From assembly GCA_913777615.1 (NCBI GenBank), contig CAJYTK010000011.1, forward strand, positions 186,001-250,000: a stretch of 64,000 nt of DNA. The letters run 5' to 3'. Shown piece by piece: positions 43,561 through 53,050 of the stretch. The stretch is from an uncultured Agrobacterium sp. Its GTDB lineage: Bacteria; Pseudomonadota; Alphaproteobacteria; Rhizobiales; Rhizobiaceae. The position numbers and the translations under genes were made by a program. The notes under the pieces are model-generated. The model was not told the DNA's origin, ran no database searches, and saw only the letters and a program-made list of their open reading frames with translations. Each line of letters begins with the position of its first letter. Position 1 is the first letter of the stretch.

Positions 43561-43598
43561 GTCTCTCTTCCCAATGTCATTTCGCATTTAATCGAATG

Positions 43599-43853
43599 TT
43601 ATGCTGCAAGAAGCGGATCGAGCTTCCCATCCCGATCAAGCGCGTGGAGGTCGTCGCAACCGCCCACATGCTGGTCACCAATAAAAATCTGCGGAAAGGT
43701 GTTCCGGCCGGATTTATCCATCATCTCCTGACGATACTGAGCGTTCTCGGTCGCATTATATTCGGTGAAGTTCACGTTCTTGCTTTGCAACAAAGCCTTG
43801 GCGCGAGCGCAATAACCGCAGAAATCGCGCGTATAAATCGTTACGGATGCCAT
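43599..43853 (-). CDS. grxC: Glutaredoxin 3
   Basis: An 84-residue dithiol glutaredoxin reducing disulfides with glutathione. The active site is C12-G-Y-C15, with the cis-Pro in NTFPQIFIGD and the GGCDDLHALD helix. The start at 43853 has GGAGG upstream. CGYC rather than the common CPYC is frequent in alphaproteobacterial GrxC. It is located between comF and the amidase. Confidence 0.96.
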   Translation of the reverse strand: MASVTIYTRDFCGYCARAKALLQSKNVNFTEYNATENAQYRQEMMDKSGRNTFPQIFIGDQHVGGCDDLHALDRDGKLDPLLAA

Positions 43854-43897
43854 GTATCTGAACCTCCACAATGGTGCCTGAGACGTCAATTGGCATG

Positions 43898-44656
43898 TCA
43901 TATAGGCCCGGATATAGCCCTTGCAAAGGTCAAAACCGTCACATCTGTCGCGCCGGATTTTTTCAACCGTTTTGCCGCCGCCGAGACGGTGGCGCCCGTC
44001 GTATAGACATCATCGACGAGAATAACGCGCTTGCCGAGAATATCGACCTCACTGCCCGGCGAAACCGCGAAGGCTCCCTTGACATTATTCCTGCGCGCAA
44101 CGGCAGAAAGTCCAACCTGGCGGGTCGTCGACTTCACACGGATCAGCGTCGCGGGGAGATAAGGCTTGCCGGATATTGCGGCGAGATGGCGCGCGAGTTC
44201 GGCGGACTGGTTGAACCGGCGGGAGAAAAAGCGCCAACGATGAAGCGGAACCGGAAGAATGCAATCGCATTCACAGAGTGCCTCGCCACCTGCCCTAGCC
44301 ATCCACATAGCCATCAACTCCGCAAGATCGGTACGATCCTGATACTTCAACTGATGAACGAGCCTGCGCGCCGGACCTTCGTGGATGGTGGCGGAGCGCA
44401 GACGATCAAAACTCGGTGGATCGGATATGGCTTCCGCGCTGACCATACCTTCACCGTGATCGTAGATGAAGGGCGTCCCCAAGACCTCACAATAGGGTCG
44501 CTCAATGAACTTGATCTCGGACCAGCATTGAAAACAGAAAGCCCCGGCGCCACCTGTGGCACGACTGCAACCGGCGCAGGCCGGTGGATAAATGAAGTCG
44601 CCGATGAGACGAAGCAGCCTGCGCAGTGGCTGCATGACAATCTGCCTTGGCATCAT
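43898..44656 (-). CDS. ComF family phosphoribosyltransferase-like protein
   Basis: A 252-residue protein. An N-terminal zinc finger (CAGC ... CFQC, residues about 27-45) precedes a PRTase fold with the PRPP-binding loop VILVDDVYTTGATV near residue 205. ComF proteins support DNA uptake in naturally competent bacteria; in most proteobacteria the role is undefined (GntX-like). It is the first gene of the comF-grxC-amidase-DUF1178 operon and is divergent from the methyltransferase gene. Confidence 0.93.
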   Translation of the reverse strand: MMPRQIVMQPLRRLLRLIGDFIYPPACAGCSRATGGAGAFCFQCWSEIKFIERPYCEVLGTPFIYDHGEGMVSAEAISDPPSFDRLRSATIHEGPARRLVHQLKYQDRTDLAELMAMWMARAGGEALCECDCILPVPLHRWRFFSRRFNQSAELARHLAAISGKPYLPATLIRVKSTTRQVGLSAVARRNNVKGAFAVSPGSEVDILGKRVILVDDVYTTGATVSAAAKRLKKSGATDVTVLTFARAISGPI

Positions 44657-44733
44657 CGTGTTCCTTCCCCTCTATGCTTGACATTAATGGGAAAGGGGTG
44701 CCTCTGCGACAGCAAAGTTTTGACAGGTTCCCC

Positions 44734-45615
44734 ATGGATATTCTCTTTGACCCGGCGCTTATCGAACGACATCGCCACCGCGCATGGCGGCTTGGAGATC
44801 GTCAAGCACATTTCCTGCTCGATATTGCCGCAACCGAAATTGCCGAACGTATTGCCATCGTCGAGCGCCATTTCGACAGCGCGATCGAACTACATGGCGC
44901 AACAGGCATCACCGCACGGCGCGTCCTGGAAACCGGCAAGGTCGGCTCGATAACCCGCATTGAGACCAGCCGCGATTTTCTGCCAGACGATGGGAGTGCA
45001 AAAGTCGCATCCCTCGAAGATTTGGCGCTCGAGCCCGCCTCCAGCAACCTCGTCATTTCACCGCTCTCCCTGCACCTGACGAATGACACGCCCGGCACGC
45101 TGATCCAGATCCGTAAGGCGCTGAAACCGGACGGCTTGTTTCTGGCCGCCCTTCCCGGCAGCGGAACCTTACAGGAGCTTCGGGACGTCCTTCTCGCTAC
45201 GGAAGCGGAGTTGCTTGGAGGCGCAAGCCCGCGCGTCATCCCTTTTGCGGATGTGCGAGACATCGGTGCCCTGTTGCAACGTGCAGGTTTCGCCTTGCCT
45301 GTGACGGATACGGAAACCTATACGGTGCGCTACGATTCCATCTTCCCGCTTATGAGAGACTTGCGCGCCATGGGAATGGCAAATCCGCTGCTCGGGCGCA
45401 GCCGAACACCGCTGACCCGCCTCTTCTTCATGCGCGCCGCCGAAATCTATGCGCAACGATACAGCGATGCCGATGGCCGCATCAGAGCTACGTTCTCGAT
45501 CATCTACATGTCAGGCTGGGCGCCGCATGAAAGCCAGCAGAAGCCACTGAAACCTGGTTCCGCCAATGTTCGCCTTGCCGATGTGCTCAAGGGTAAGAAC
45601 TTGGACCAATCCTGA
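44734..45615 (+). CDS. Class I SAM-dependent methyltransferase (BioC/NDUFAF5-like)
   Basis: A 293-residue protein starting MDILFDPALIERHRHRAW. The region LVISPLSLHLTNDTPGTLIQIRKAL and KPDGLFLAALPG match the NDUFAF5/BioC group. The classical glycine-rich SAM loop is weak (AIELHGATGITARRVLE), a feature of alphaproteobacterial members. NDUFAF5 hydroxylates a complex I subunit; the bacterial role is uncertain. It is divergent from comF. Confidence 0.82.
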   Translation: MDILFDPALIERHRHRAWRLGDRQAHFLLDIAATEIAERIAIVERHFDSAIELHGATGITARRVLETGKVGSITRIETSRDFLPDDGSAKVASLEDLALEPASSNLVISPLSLHLTNDTPGTLIQIRKALKPDGLFLAALPGSGTLQELRDVLLATEAELLGGASPRVIPFADVRDIGALLQRAGFALPVTDTETYTVRYDSIFPLMRDLRAMGMANPLLGRSRTPLTRLFFMRAAEIYAQRYSDADGRIRATFSIIYMSGWAPHESQQKPLKPGSANVRLADVLKGKNLDQS

Positions 45616-45722
45616 AATACGAGCGTGAATTCAAAAGAATAGAGCGTCCTTTTTGCCGCCAACGGGACGCGCTGCGCGCTACAGTTTTGGTCTGACCCTA
45701 CACTCGGCAAATCTCATCCGTC

Positions 45723-45953
45723 TCAGCCGGCAGCACCCACCAAGGCATCTCGAATGACATTAAGGATCGTTTCCAGCCTATTTCCGATGTTTCCCACAGC
45801 CAAAATAATAACGCCGGCAATCAGGCCGACAATCATGCCGTATTCTATCGCTGTCGCTCCGCTATTACCAGCAATGAATTTCTGTAAATAACGCCAAATA
45901 ATATTTTGCCCGTGCAAATCGAAAATCCTTGCCAAGCAGATGCCGTGCAGCAT
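45723..45953 (-). CDS. Flp family type IVb pilin
   Basis: A 76-residue prepilin. The class IVb signature is GATAIEYGMIVGLIAGVII: a short hydrophilic leader ends in Gly, with Glu+5 and Tyr+6, then a hydrophobic helix. The leader from this ATG is longer than usual, so a downstream non-ATG start is possible. No cpa/tad assembly genes are next to it, so it must use a cluster elsewhere. Flp pili mediate surface adhesion in agrobacteria. Confidence 0.87.
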   Translation of the reverse strand: MLHGICLARIFDLHGQNIIWRYLQKFIAGNSGATAIEYGMIVGLIAGVIILAVGNIGNRLETILNVIRDALVGAAG

Positions 45954-46120
45954 CTCGAGTAGACATGGCCATGACTATGCGCAGATAAAATGTTTATTTC
46001 GTTACTACGCTACGGTTGTACACCGCCAGCGACGCCCAAACGCAAGCATTACGATGCAAGGTTAATCGGATATTGATGAGAACGTGGCGATTTTATTGCT
46101 GGCGAACCTGTTTCAGGCGA

Positions 46121-46438
46121 TCAGCAGTCGCGGCCGCTGGAATAACCATCCACAATGCAGACAGAGCCTGGTGTAGGCTGAGTGATGCTGCGACGAATAC
46201 TGTAGCTCGTTGGCTGATCGCCCCGCTTGATAGAGCCGGTGCTGATCATATCGACATTGTCAGGCACCTGCGCAAAGCGGGCAGACGGAGTTTTCCCGGC
46301 CAGCATGGGCGTCACGATCAGTGAAAGCGCGATGGCCACCATTCCAAACAGAAGTGCAACATTCAAAACGCCGATCCGGCGTGACTTGGCGGAATAGGAC
46401 TGGCGGTCCTCAACGGTTTTCCAGAAATCCTCATTCAT
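46121..46438 (-). CDS. Small single-pass membrane protein of unknown function
   Basis: A 105-residue protein with one membrane helix near residues 23-46 (IGVLNVALLFGMVAIALSLI) and a polar C-terminus ending in two cysteines (VCIVDGYSSGRDC). The N-terminus is charged (MNEDFWKTVEDR), so it is probably N-in with the tail in the periplasm. I do not recognise the family. It lies about 170 bp upstream of the Flp pilin gene on the same strand and might belong to the pilus system. Confidence 0.65.
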   Translation of the reverse strand: MNEDFWKTVEDRQSYSAKSRRIGVLNVALLFGMVAIALSLIVTPMLAGKTPSARFAQVPDNVDMISTGSIKRGDQPTSYSIRRSITQPTPGSVCIVDGYSSGRDC

Positions 46439-46580
46439 AACTCGGCCTCGCTACGCGCCATTTACCAAATCGTCAGCCTTGAAATTTGCCAGAGCTTGCT
46501 AAACGATAGGTTAATGCCGTGCCGTTTCGGTACGTAAGAGACGCTGAAAGCGGTCGGATTCTCGCTTATTCACAGGAATT

Positions 46581-46997
46581 TTAAAGGAGATCCTGAAGGT
46601 AAGGGATCAGAGGTTCGTCGGCGGGCGGCATAGGATAATCGCGTAACGCTTGAGGCTTCACCCATTTCACGTTTTGCCCTTCGCGGCCATGCGGGATCCC
46701 TTCATATCGGCGGCAGACATAAAGCGGCATCAGCAGATGGAATGTTTCGTAGGTGTGGCTTGCAAACGTCAACGGCGCAAGACAGGCGATCTTGGTGGTG
46801 ATGCCCAGTTCTTCGTCGAGTTCACGCACGAGCGTTTCTTCAGGCGTTTCGCCCTGCTCGACCTTGCCGCCCGGAAATTCCCAAAGCCCCGCGAGCGATT
46901 TGCCCTGTGGCCTCTGCGCAAGAAGAATGCGTCCGTCCTGATCGAGCAAAGCGCAGGCCGCTACAAGCAGGATTTTTTTGACCGCCTGATCCATCAC
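46581..46997 (-). CDS. mutT: (Deoxy)nucleoside triphosphate pyrophosphohydrolase MutT
   Basis: A 138-residue Nudix enzyme that clears 8-oxo-dGTP. The box is complete: GGKVEQGETPEETLVRELDE then ELGI. RILLAQRPQGKSLAGLWEFP is the usual MutT strand before it. The start overlaps the GNAT gene stop (ATGA), giving an argJ-GNAT-mutT transcript as in other rhizobia. Confidence 0.94.
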   Translation of the reverse strand: MMDQAVKKILLVAACALLDQDGRILLAQRPQGKSLAGLWEFPGGKVEQGETPEETLVRELDEELGITTKIACLAPLTFASHTYETFHLLMPLYVCRRYEGIPHGREGQNVKWVKPQALRDYPMPPADEPLIPYLQDLL

Positions 46998-47764
46998 GAC
47001 GCGTCCTTGCCCCAGTAGCGATAGGTATAAGCCTCTTCAAAGCCGAATGTCTGATAGAGTCCGAGGGCTGCCACATTGGTCGCGCCCACCTGCAACCACG
47101 CGGTCTTCGCCCCGCTGATACGCGCCCAGCGAAGCGCCGATGTCAAGATTTCACGGCCGACACCCATGCGACGGGCCGCACTTGCAACCTCAAGCGAAAG
47201 CACACCTGCCAGATCGTTGTCTTGAACACAGATAACGGTCGCATGAGGGTCGCCTTCGACCTCTTCCTTGATGAAGAGACCCAGATTGGGTTTGATGGAA
47301 CTGACGATCTCGGCAATCGCCGATCGCAGTGAGGGATCGTCGCCACTCACCCTGAGGCTAGCTTCCACGAACCTGCCGATATCATGGCTTGGTAAGTGGG
47401 CCAGCGCCTCCGGTAGCTCCGCGTTGACGAGATCCGCCGTCATCACCTTGACCTCTTCGAAAACGGTCCAGCCGTTATCGTAGAGATGGGCTCTCAACTG
47501 CGCGGGCATCAGGGTGGTTTCGCGGATGATGAGAGGTCTGCCGAAATCCTCGAAGCGGCGACGCGCTTTTTCCAGCCGCAGATCGCAATTGCCGTAGTCG
47601 GAAGGATCCAATGGGACAACGCAATTGATGCGCTTGGAAGGGTGCGAGCCCGTGAGCCGGACCTGCCAGCTGCCGTCATACGTGACCGACGACGCAGGCC
47701 AGGCGCGAAAACTCACGGCCTCGAGACGGCGTACCAGCGGCAGATTGACGGCACTGTTATGCAT
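46994..47764 (-). CDS. GNAT family N-acetyltransferase
   Basis: A 256-residue protein. The C-terminal half is a GNAT fold with the acetyl-CoA loop RRMGVGREIL (R/Q-x-x-G-x-G/A) and TNVAALGLYQTFGFEEAYTYRYW. The N-terminal half (SFRAWPASSVTYDGSWQVRL) matches an alphaproteobacterial group found between argJ and mutT. Substrate unknown. The ATG at 47764 has a well-placed GGAGG; a GTG at 47779 is not needed. Confidence 0.88.
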   Translation of the reverse strand: MHNSAVNLPLVRRLEAVSFRAWPASSVTYDGSWQVRLTGSHPSKRINCVVPLDPSDYGNCDLRLEKARRRFEDFGRPLIIRETTLMPAQLRAHLYDNGWTVFEEVKVMTADLVNAELPEALAHLPSHDIGRFVEASLRVSGDDPSLRSAIAEIVSSIKPNLGLFIKEEVEGDPHATVICVQDNDLAGVLSLEVASAARRMGVGREILTSALRWARISGAKTAWLQVGATNVAALGLYQTFGFEEAYTYRYWGKDAS

Positions 47765-47782
47765 CGGTGTGGCCTCCACCGT

Positions 47783-49024
47783 TTAGCTCCGGTAGTCGCC
47801 GTTGATTTCGACATATTCCTTGGTGAGGTCGCAAGTCCAAACGGTCGCCTTGCCGTTGCCAAGTCCGATATCCACCTTCACGGAAATGTCTTGCTGCTTC
47901 ATGACGGCAGACGCCTCGGCTTCGGAATAGGACGGATCACGCTCGCCATCGACGGCAACGCGCACATGCCCGAACCAGATCGCCAACCGGTCACGGTCGG
48001 CCAGCTCGCCAGATTTCCCGACGGCCATGACGACCCGGCCCCAATTGGCGTCTTCTCCCGCAACTGCGGTTTTGACCAGCGGGGAGTTGGCAATCGAAAG
48101 TGCGATCTTCTTGGCCGCAGTGTCGCTTTCAGCTCCCACGACGCTAACCTCGACCATCTTGCGCGCGCCTTCGCCATCGCGCACGACCTGTAGGGCCAGA
48201 TCTTTCAGTAGATCGTGGAGGGCAGTGCGGAAAGCGTCGAGTTTCGGATCATTTGCGCTTTCGATGCGTGCCTGCCCGTCCGAGGCAGCTGCGCCTGTGG
48301 CAAACAGCATCAGCGTATCGGATGTGGAGGTGTCGCTGTCGACGGTCACCGAATTGAAGGTGGGTTCGACACCGGCAGAGAGAAGCGATTGTAGCGCCGC
48401 AGAAGCGATATCGGCATCTGTGACGACGTAGGAGAGCATGGTCGCCATGTCCGGTGCGATCATGCCCGCGCCCTTGGCGATGCCGTTGATCGTGACCGTA
48501 ACACCGCCGATCTCTGCAGTGCGGGTCGCAACCTTCGGATAGGTGTCCGTCGTCATGATGGCCTTGGCAGCCTCAAGCCAGAAGTCGCCATTAGCATCGG
48601 CATTCATCTGACTCAGTACACCGGCAAACTTGGACGCATCCAATGGCTCGCCGATGACACCGGTGGAGGCCAGAAAGACTTCGCTTTCGTTGCAGCCTAC
48701 AGCGGCTGCAGCAGACTGGCCGGTGAGTTCAGTTGCCGCCTTGCCCTTTTTGCCGGTGAAGGCGTTGGCGTTACCGGAATTGACCACGACGGCGCGCGCG
48801 ACGCCGCCAGAAAGGTTGGCGCGGCAATAATCGACAGGAGCGGATGGGCAACGAGACTTGGTAAAGACGCCAGCAACCGACGCAGGTTGATCGAACACCA
48901 TCAAAAGCACGTCTGTACGGTTCTTGTACTTGATGCCAGCAGCGGCCGTCGCCATGCGCACACCGCGGATGGCTGGCATCTCAGGATAGGATTTCGGGGC
49001 AAGTGGGGAAACGGCAGCGGACAT
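47783..49024 (-). CDS. argJ: Bifunctional glutamate N-acetyltransferase/amino-acid acetyltransferase
   Basis: A 413-residue enzyme that recycles acetyl from N-acetylornithine to glutamate in arginine synthesis. The autocleavage motif [14 protein letters not shown] is intact, with the scissile bond at A184-T185; T185 becomes the catalytic N-terminus of the beta chain. [11 protein letters not shown] and the tail [19 protein letters not shown] are typical. The GNAT and mutT genes follow on the same strand. Monofunctional versus bifunctional activity cannot be told from sequence. Confidence 0.95.
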   Translation of the reverse strand: MSAAVSPLAPKSYPEMPAIRGVRMATAAAGIKYKNRTDVLLMVFDQPASVAGVFTKSRCPSAPVDYCRANLSGGVARAVVVNSGNANAFTGKKGKAATELTGQSAAAAVGCNESEVFLASTGVIGEPLDASKFAGVLSQMNADANGDFWLEAAKAIMTTDTYPKVATRTAEIGGVTVTINGIAKGAGMIAPDMATMLSYVVTDADIASAALQSLLSAGVEPTFNSVTVDSDTSTSDTLMLFATGAAASDGQARIESANDPKLDAFRTALHDLLKDLALQVVRDGEGARKMVEVSVVGAESDTAAKKIALSIANSPLVKTAVAGEDANWGRVVMAVGKSGELADRDRLAIWFGHVRVAVDGERDPSYSEAEASAVMKQQDISVKVDIGLGNGKATVWTCDLTKEYVEINGDYRS

Positions 49025-49097
49025 GAAATCGACCTGCATCAAAGAAAGAAATTAACACGGAAAAAGGGCGGCTTTGCGCCGCCCTGATGTAATACGC

Positions 49098-49961
49098 TTA
49101 CTGCTGAAGCTGCTCGTCCTGCTTCTTGGACGCCTCATCATACTCCTTGCGAAGCGTCTCGTCGGAGATTTCGACCTTCTGCTCGGCCTTCTCCTTTTTG
49201 ATCAGCGCGAAATACTTGTCACGCATCACCAGTTGACGGACCTGCGGCTCGACCTGTTCGAATGCAGGCGGAGGCGTGACCCGCTTGTCTTCGACCTTGA
49301 TGACGTGGAAGCCGAATTCCGATTTGACCGGCTCCTTGGTATAGGCGCCCTTTTCGAGCTTGAATGCCGCCTCTTCGAATTCCGGAACCATGCGGCCCTT
49401 GCCGAACCAACCGAGATCGCCGCCATCGTCCTTATTGGAATCGGTCGACTTCTCCTTCGCCAACGCGGCAAAATCCTTGCCTGCGTCGAGCTGCTTGATC
49501 ACGTCCTTGGCTTCCTCTTCGGTCGCAACCAGAATGTGAGCGGCCTTGACTTCCTCTTCCTTCGGCAGGGCTGCGACTTCCTTGTCGTAACGTGCCTTCA
49601 CTTCGGCGTCCGTGATGGAGTCGGCAACGTGCTTGCGGAAATAAGCGCCGTGCAATTCACGGTCGGAGAGGAAGGCCATGCGCTTCTTGAAGTCGTCGGT
49701 CTTGTCCAGTCCTTCGGCAGTCGCCTGCTTGACCAGGAGCTTCACCTCGATGGCGCTGGAAAGAGCAGCGACCTTCTTCTGCTCATCGGGAAGCTGGGCC
49801 AGCTGTGAATCGAGGCTGTTCATAGCCAGCTCGAGTTCCGACTGACGAATCTCGAGATCGCCCACCTTGGCGACCACGGCGTCTTCAGCCGCAAAAGCAG
49901 GGAGGTGCAGACCAAGACCAGCCACGATCACAGCAGCAGCGATTCTATTGTAGCGCAACAT
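49098..49961 (-). CDS. Periplasmic parvulin-type peptidyl-prolyl isomerase
   Basis: A 287-residue folding factor. The start at 49961 gives a Sec signal peptide (IAAAVIVAGLGLHLPAFA). A SurA-N-like helical region follows, then a rotamase domain near 135-235 (VKAAHILVATEEEAK; GGDLGWFGKGRMVPEF; PVKSEFGFHVIKVE). The tail is a charged helix. It assists outer membrane protein or exported protein folding. It is divergent from secA, a pairing that makes functional sense for export. Confidence 0.93.
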   Translation of the reverse strand: MLRYNRIAAAVIVAGLGLHLPAFAAEDAVVAKVGDLEIRQSELELAMNSLDSQLAQLPDEQKKVAALSSAIEVKLLVKQATAEGLDKTDDFKKRMAFLSDRELHGAYFRKHVADSITDAEVKARYDKEVAALPKEEEVKAAHILVATEEEAKDVIKQLDAGKDFAALAKEKSTDSNKDDGGDLGWFGKGRMVPEFEEAAFKLEKGAYTKEPVKSEFGFHVIKVEDKRVTPPPAFEQVEPQVRQLVMRDKYFALIKKEKAEQKVEISDETLRKEYDEASKKQDEQLQQ

Positions 49962-50203
49962 ATTGAACCTTTCGGAGACAAAGCCGGCTCCAGACGTGGT
50001 TTCCCGGCTGAAAAATCTTCCAAACACCGGAATGTGGCCATTCTGTAACGGGCAGAACCGTTGACATCATTTGCCCCCCCTCTTATCTGTCACGCAATCT
50101 CGCGTCCAGATGCGTTTCGGGGTGTCGTTCGTCATTTGTGCGTTATTGCCGATGACGGACAAAAATCGCCCGACGAAACGAAATTTCAGAAAGGGCCAGT
50201 TGG

Positions 50204-52921
50204 ATGGTCAGTCTCGGCGGAATCGCCCGCAAATTGTTTGGCTCGTCAAACGATCGTCGCGTTCGTTCCTATCGCTCCAATATCGCTGCCATTGCCGCTC
50301 TCGAAGAGCAGACCAAGGCGCTCTCTGATGAGGCGCTCGCGGCAAAGACCGTGGAATTCCGCCAGCAGCTCGCCCAAGGCAAAACGCTGGATAGTCTTCT
50401 CATCCCGGCTTTCGCCGTTGCGCGTGAGGCGTCGCGTCGCGTGCTCGGCATGCGCCCCTTCGACGTTCAGTTGACCGGCGGTATGATCCTGAACGAGGGC
50501 GCCATTGCCGAGATGAAGACCGGTGAAGGTAAGACGCTGGTGGCAACGCTAGCCGTTTATCTCAATGCGCTTGCCGGCAAGGGCGTGCATGTGGTGACCG
50601 TCAACGACTACCTCGCCAAGCGTGACGCCAGCATCATGGGACGCCTTTATGGCTTCCTCGGCCTGACCACCGGCGTGATCGTTCATGGTCTGGACGACGA
50701 CGAGCGCCGCGCAGCTTACGCCTGCGACATTACTTACGCGACGAACAACGAACTCGGCTTCGATTATCTTCGCGACAATATGAAGTACGACAAGGCGCAG
50801 ATGGTCCAGCGCGGCCACAACTACGCCATCGTCGACGAAGTCGACTCCATCCTTGTTGACGAAGCGCGCACGCCGCTGATCATTTCCGGCCCGCTGGATG
50901 ACCGCTCCGATCTCTACAACACGATCGACGCCTTCATCCCGATGCTGACACCAGACGATTATGAAATCGATGAGAAGCAGCGTTCGGCAAACTTCTCCGA
51001 GGAAGGCACAGAGAAGCTCGAAAATCTTCTGCGCCAGGCAGGACTTCTTAAGGGTGAATCGCTCTATGACGTCGAAAACGTCGCGATCGTTCACCACATC
51101 AACAATGCTCTGAAGGCCCACAAGCTCTTCCAGCGTGACAAGGACTATATCGTCCGCAATGGCGAGATCGTCATCATCGACGAGTTCACCGGTCGAATGA
51201 TGCCGGGCCGCCGTTACTCCGAAGGTCAGCACCAGGCGCTTGAAGCCAAGGAAAAGGTGCAGATCCAGCCGGAAAACCAGACGCTGTCTTCCGTCACCTT
51301 CCAGAACTATTTCCGCATGTATTCAAAGCTTGCTGGCATGACCGGTACGGCCTCAACGGAAGCGGAAGAATTCAACAATATTTACGGCCTCGACGTGGTC
51401 GAAGTTCCGACCAACCTGCCTATTCAGCGTATCGACGAAGACGACGAGGTCTACCGGACCGGCGAAGAAAAGTTCAAGGCGATCATCGAAGAGATCCGTG
51501 CAGCGCATGAGCGCAATCAGCCGGTTCTCGTCGGCACCACCTCGATCGAAAAGTCCGAACTGCTTGCGACCATGCTGCGCCAGACCGGGTTTGAGAACTT
51601 CCAGGTTCTGAACGCTCGCTACCATGAGCAGGAAGCCTACATCGTCTCGCAGGCGGGCGTGCCGGGTGCTGTGACCATCGCGACCAACATGGCCGGCCGT
51701 GGTACGGATATTCAGCTCGGCGGCAATGTCGACATGCGCCTTGAGCGCGAGCTGGAGGGCATGGAGCTTGGACCGGAGCGCGATGCCAAGGAGCAGGCGA
51801 TCCGCGAAGAAATCAAGGTTCTGAAGGAAAAGGCGCTTGCGGGTGGCGGTCTATACGTCATCGCTACCGAGCGCCACGAAAGCCGCCGTATCGACAACCA
51901 GCTGCGTGGCCGTTCCGGTCGCCAGGGTGACCCAGGACGCTCCAAGTTCTACTTGTCGCTCCAGGACGACCTGATGCGCATCTTCGGCTCCGACCGTATG
52001 GATTCGATGCTGCAGAAGCTCGGCCTGAAGGAGGGCGAAGCAATCGTCCATCCTTGGATCAACAAGGCTCTCGAGCGCGCGCAGAAGAAGGTCGAAGCCC
52101 GTAACTTCGAAACGCGTAAGAACCTGTTGAAATACGACGACGTCTTGAACGATCAGCGTAAGGTCATTTTCGAACAGCGCCTCGAACTGATGGAAGCCGA
52201 CAATATCGGCGAAACCGCAGCGGACATGCGCAACGAAGTGATCGAAGCGCTCGTCGGCAAGCACATTCCTGAAAATGCCTACGCGGAACAGTGGGATATC
52301 GAGGGCCTGAAGGCTGGCGTTCAGCAGTCCCTCAATCTGGACCTGCCGCTCGATGACTGGGCCAAGGAAGAGGGAATTGCCGAAGACGATATTCTTCAGC
52401 GCATCACCGAGGCTGCGGACAAGGTCATGGCCGACAAGGCCGAACGTTTCGGCCCTGAAGTGATGACCTATGTCGAACGCTCGGTCATTCTGCAGACGAT
52501 CGATCATCTGTGGCGCGAACACATCGTCAACCTCGACCACCTGCGTTCCGTCGTCGGCTTCCGTGGATATGCACAGCGCGACCCGCTTCAAGAATACAAG
52601 GCTGAAGCCTTCGAGCTTTTCCAGGCCTTGCTCGCCAACCTGCGTGAAGCGGTCACTGCCCAGCTGATGCGCGTGGAACTTATGGTTGACACACCTGCGC
52701 CAGCCGAACTGCCGGAAATGACGGCGCATCATCTCGATCCCGTCACTGGCGAAGACGAGTTTGCCATCGCTTCAGCCGCCGGTGCCGATATCTATGTACC
52801 GCCGGAGCAGCGCAATCCGAACGATCCTGCCACATGGGGCAAGGTCGGTCGCAACGAGGCGTGCCCTTGTGGTTCCGGCAAGAAATACAAGCACTGCCAC
52901 GGCGTGTTCGAACAGGCGTAA
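50204..52921 (+). CDS. secA: Protein translocase motor SecA
   Basis: A 905-residue ATPase driving preprotein transport through SecYEG. Walker A is MKTGEGKT near residue 105, DEAD-like [13 protein letters not shown] near 210, NBD2 motif [14 protein letters not shown] near 495, then helical scaffold and wing domains. The C-terminal zinc site [14 protein letters not shown], used for SecB and phospholipid contact, is intact. Length and start are normal. A strong terminator follows. Confidence 0.98.
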   Translation: MVSLGGIARKLFGSSNDRRVRSYRSNIAAIAALEEQTKALSDEALAAKTVEFRQQLAQGKTLDSLLIPAFAVAREASRRVLGMRPFDVQLTGGMILNEGAIAEMKTGEGKTLVATLAVYLNALAGKGVHVVTVNDYLAKRDASIMGRLYGFLGLTTGVIVHGLDDDERRAAYACDITYATNNELGFDYLRDNMKYDKAQMVQRGHNYAIVDEVDSILVDEARTPLIISGPLDDRSDLYNTIDAFIPMLTPDDYEIDEKQRSANFSEEGTEKLENLLRQAGLLKGESLYDVENVAIVHHINNALKAHKLFQRDKDYIVRNGEIVIIDEFTGRMMPGRRYSEGQHQALEAKEKVQIQPENQTLSSVTFQNYFRMYSKLAGMTGTASTEAEEFNNIYGLDVVEVPTNLPIQRIDEDDEVYRTGEEKFKAIIEEIRAAHERNQPVLVGTTSIEKSELLATMLRQTGFENFQVLNARYHEQEAYIVSQAGVPGAVTIATNMAGRGTDIQLGGNVDMRLERELEGMELGPERDAKEQAIREEIKVLKEKALAGGGLYVIATERHESRRIDNQLRGRSGRQGDPGRSKFYLSLQDDLMRIFGSDRMDSMLQKLGLKEGEAIVHPWINKALERAQKKVEARNFETRKNLLKYDDVLNDQRKVIFEQRLELMEADNIGETAADMRNEVIEALVGKHIPENAYAEQWDIEGLKAGVQQSLNLDLPLDDWAKEEGIAEDDILQRITEAADKVMADKAERFGPEVMTYVERSVILQTIDHLWREHIVNLDHLRSVVGFRGYAQRDPLQEYKAEAFELFQALLANLREAVTAQLMRVELMVDTPAPAELPEMTAHHLDPVTGEDEFAIASAAGADIYVPPEQRNPNDPATWGKVGRNEACPCGSGKKYKHCHGVFEQA

Positions 52922-52941
52922 ATTTTTCAAGTATAAGATAC

Positions 52942-52983
52942 AAAGCGCGGTACCCGATGGTCATCGGGTGCCGCGCTTTTTTA
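52942..52983 (+). terminator. Intrinsic terminator of secA
   Basis: An 18-bp stem (AAAGCGCGGTACCCGATG with CATCGGGTGCCGCGCTTT, one mismatch) has a 2-4 base loop and is followed by a run of T. It lies 20 bp after the secA stop and may also serve the convergent hydrolase gene. Confidence 0.9.
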
Positions 52984-53050
52984 TTCGTCTCGAGGATAAA
53001 TCGATGGGGTCGCTGCGGCGCGCGATGTCAGGAAAAATCCCACCAAGCCC

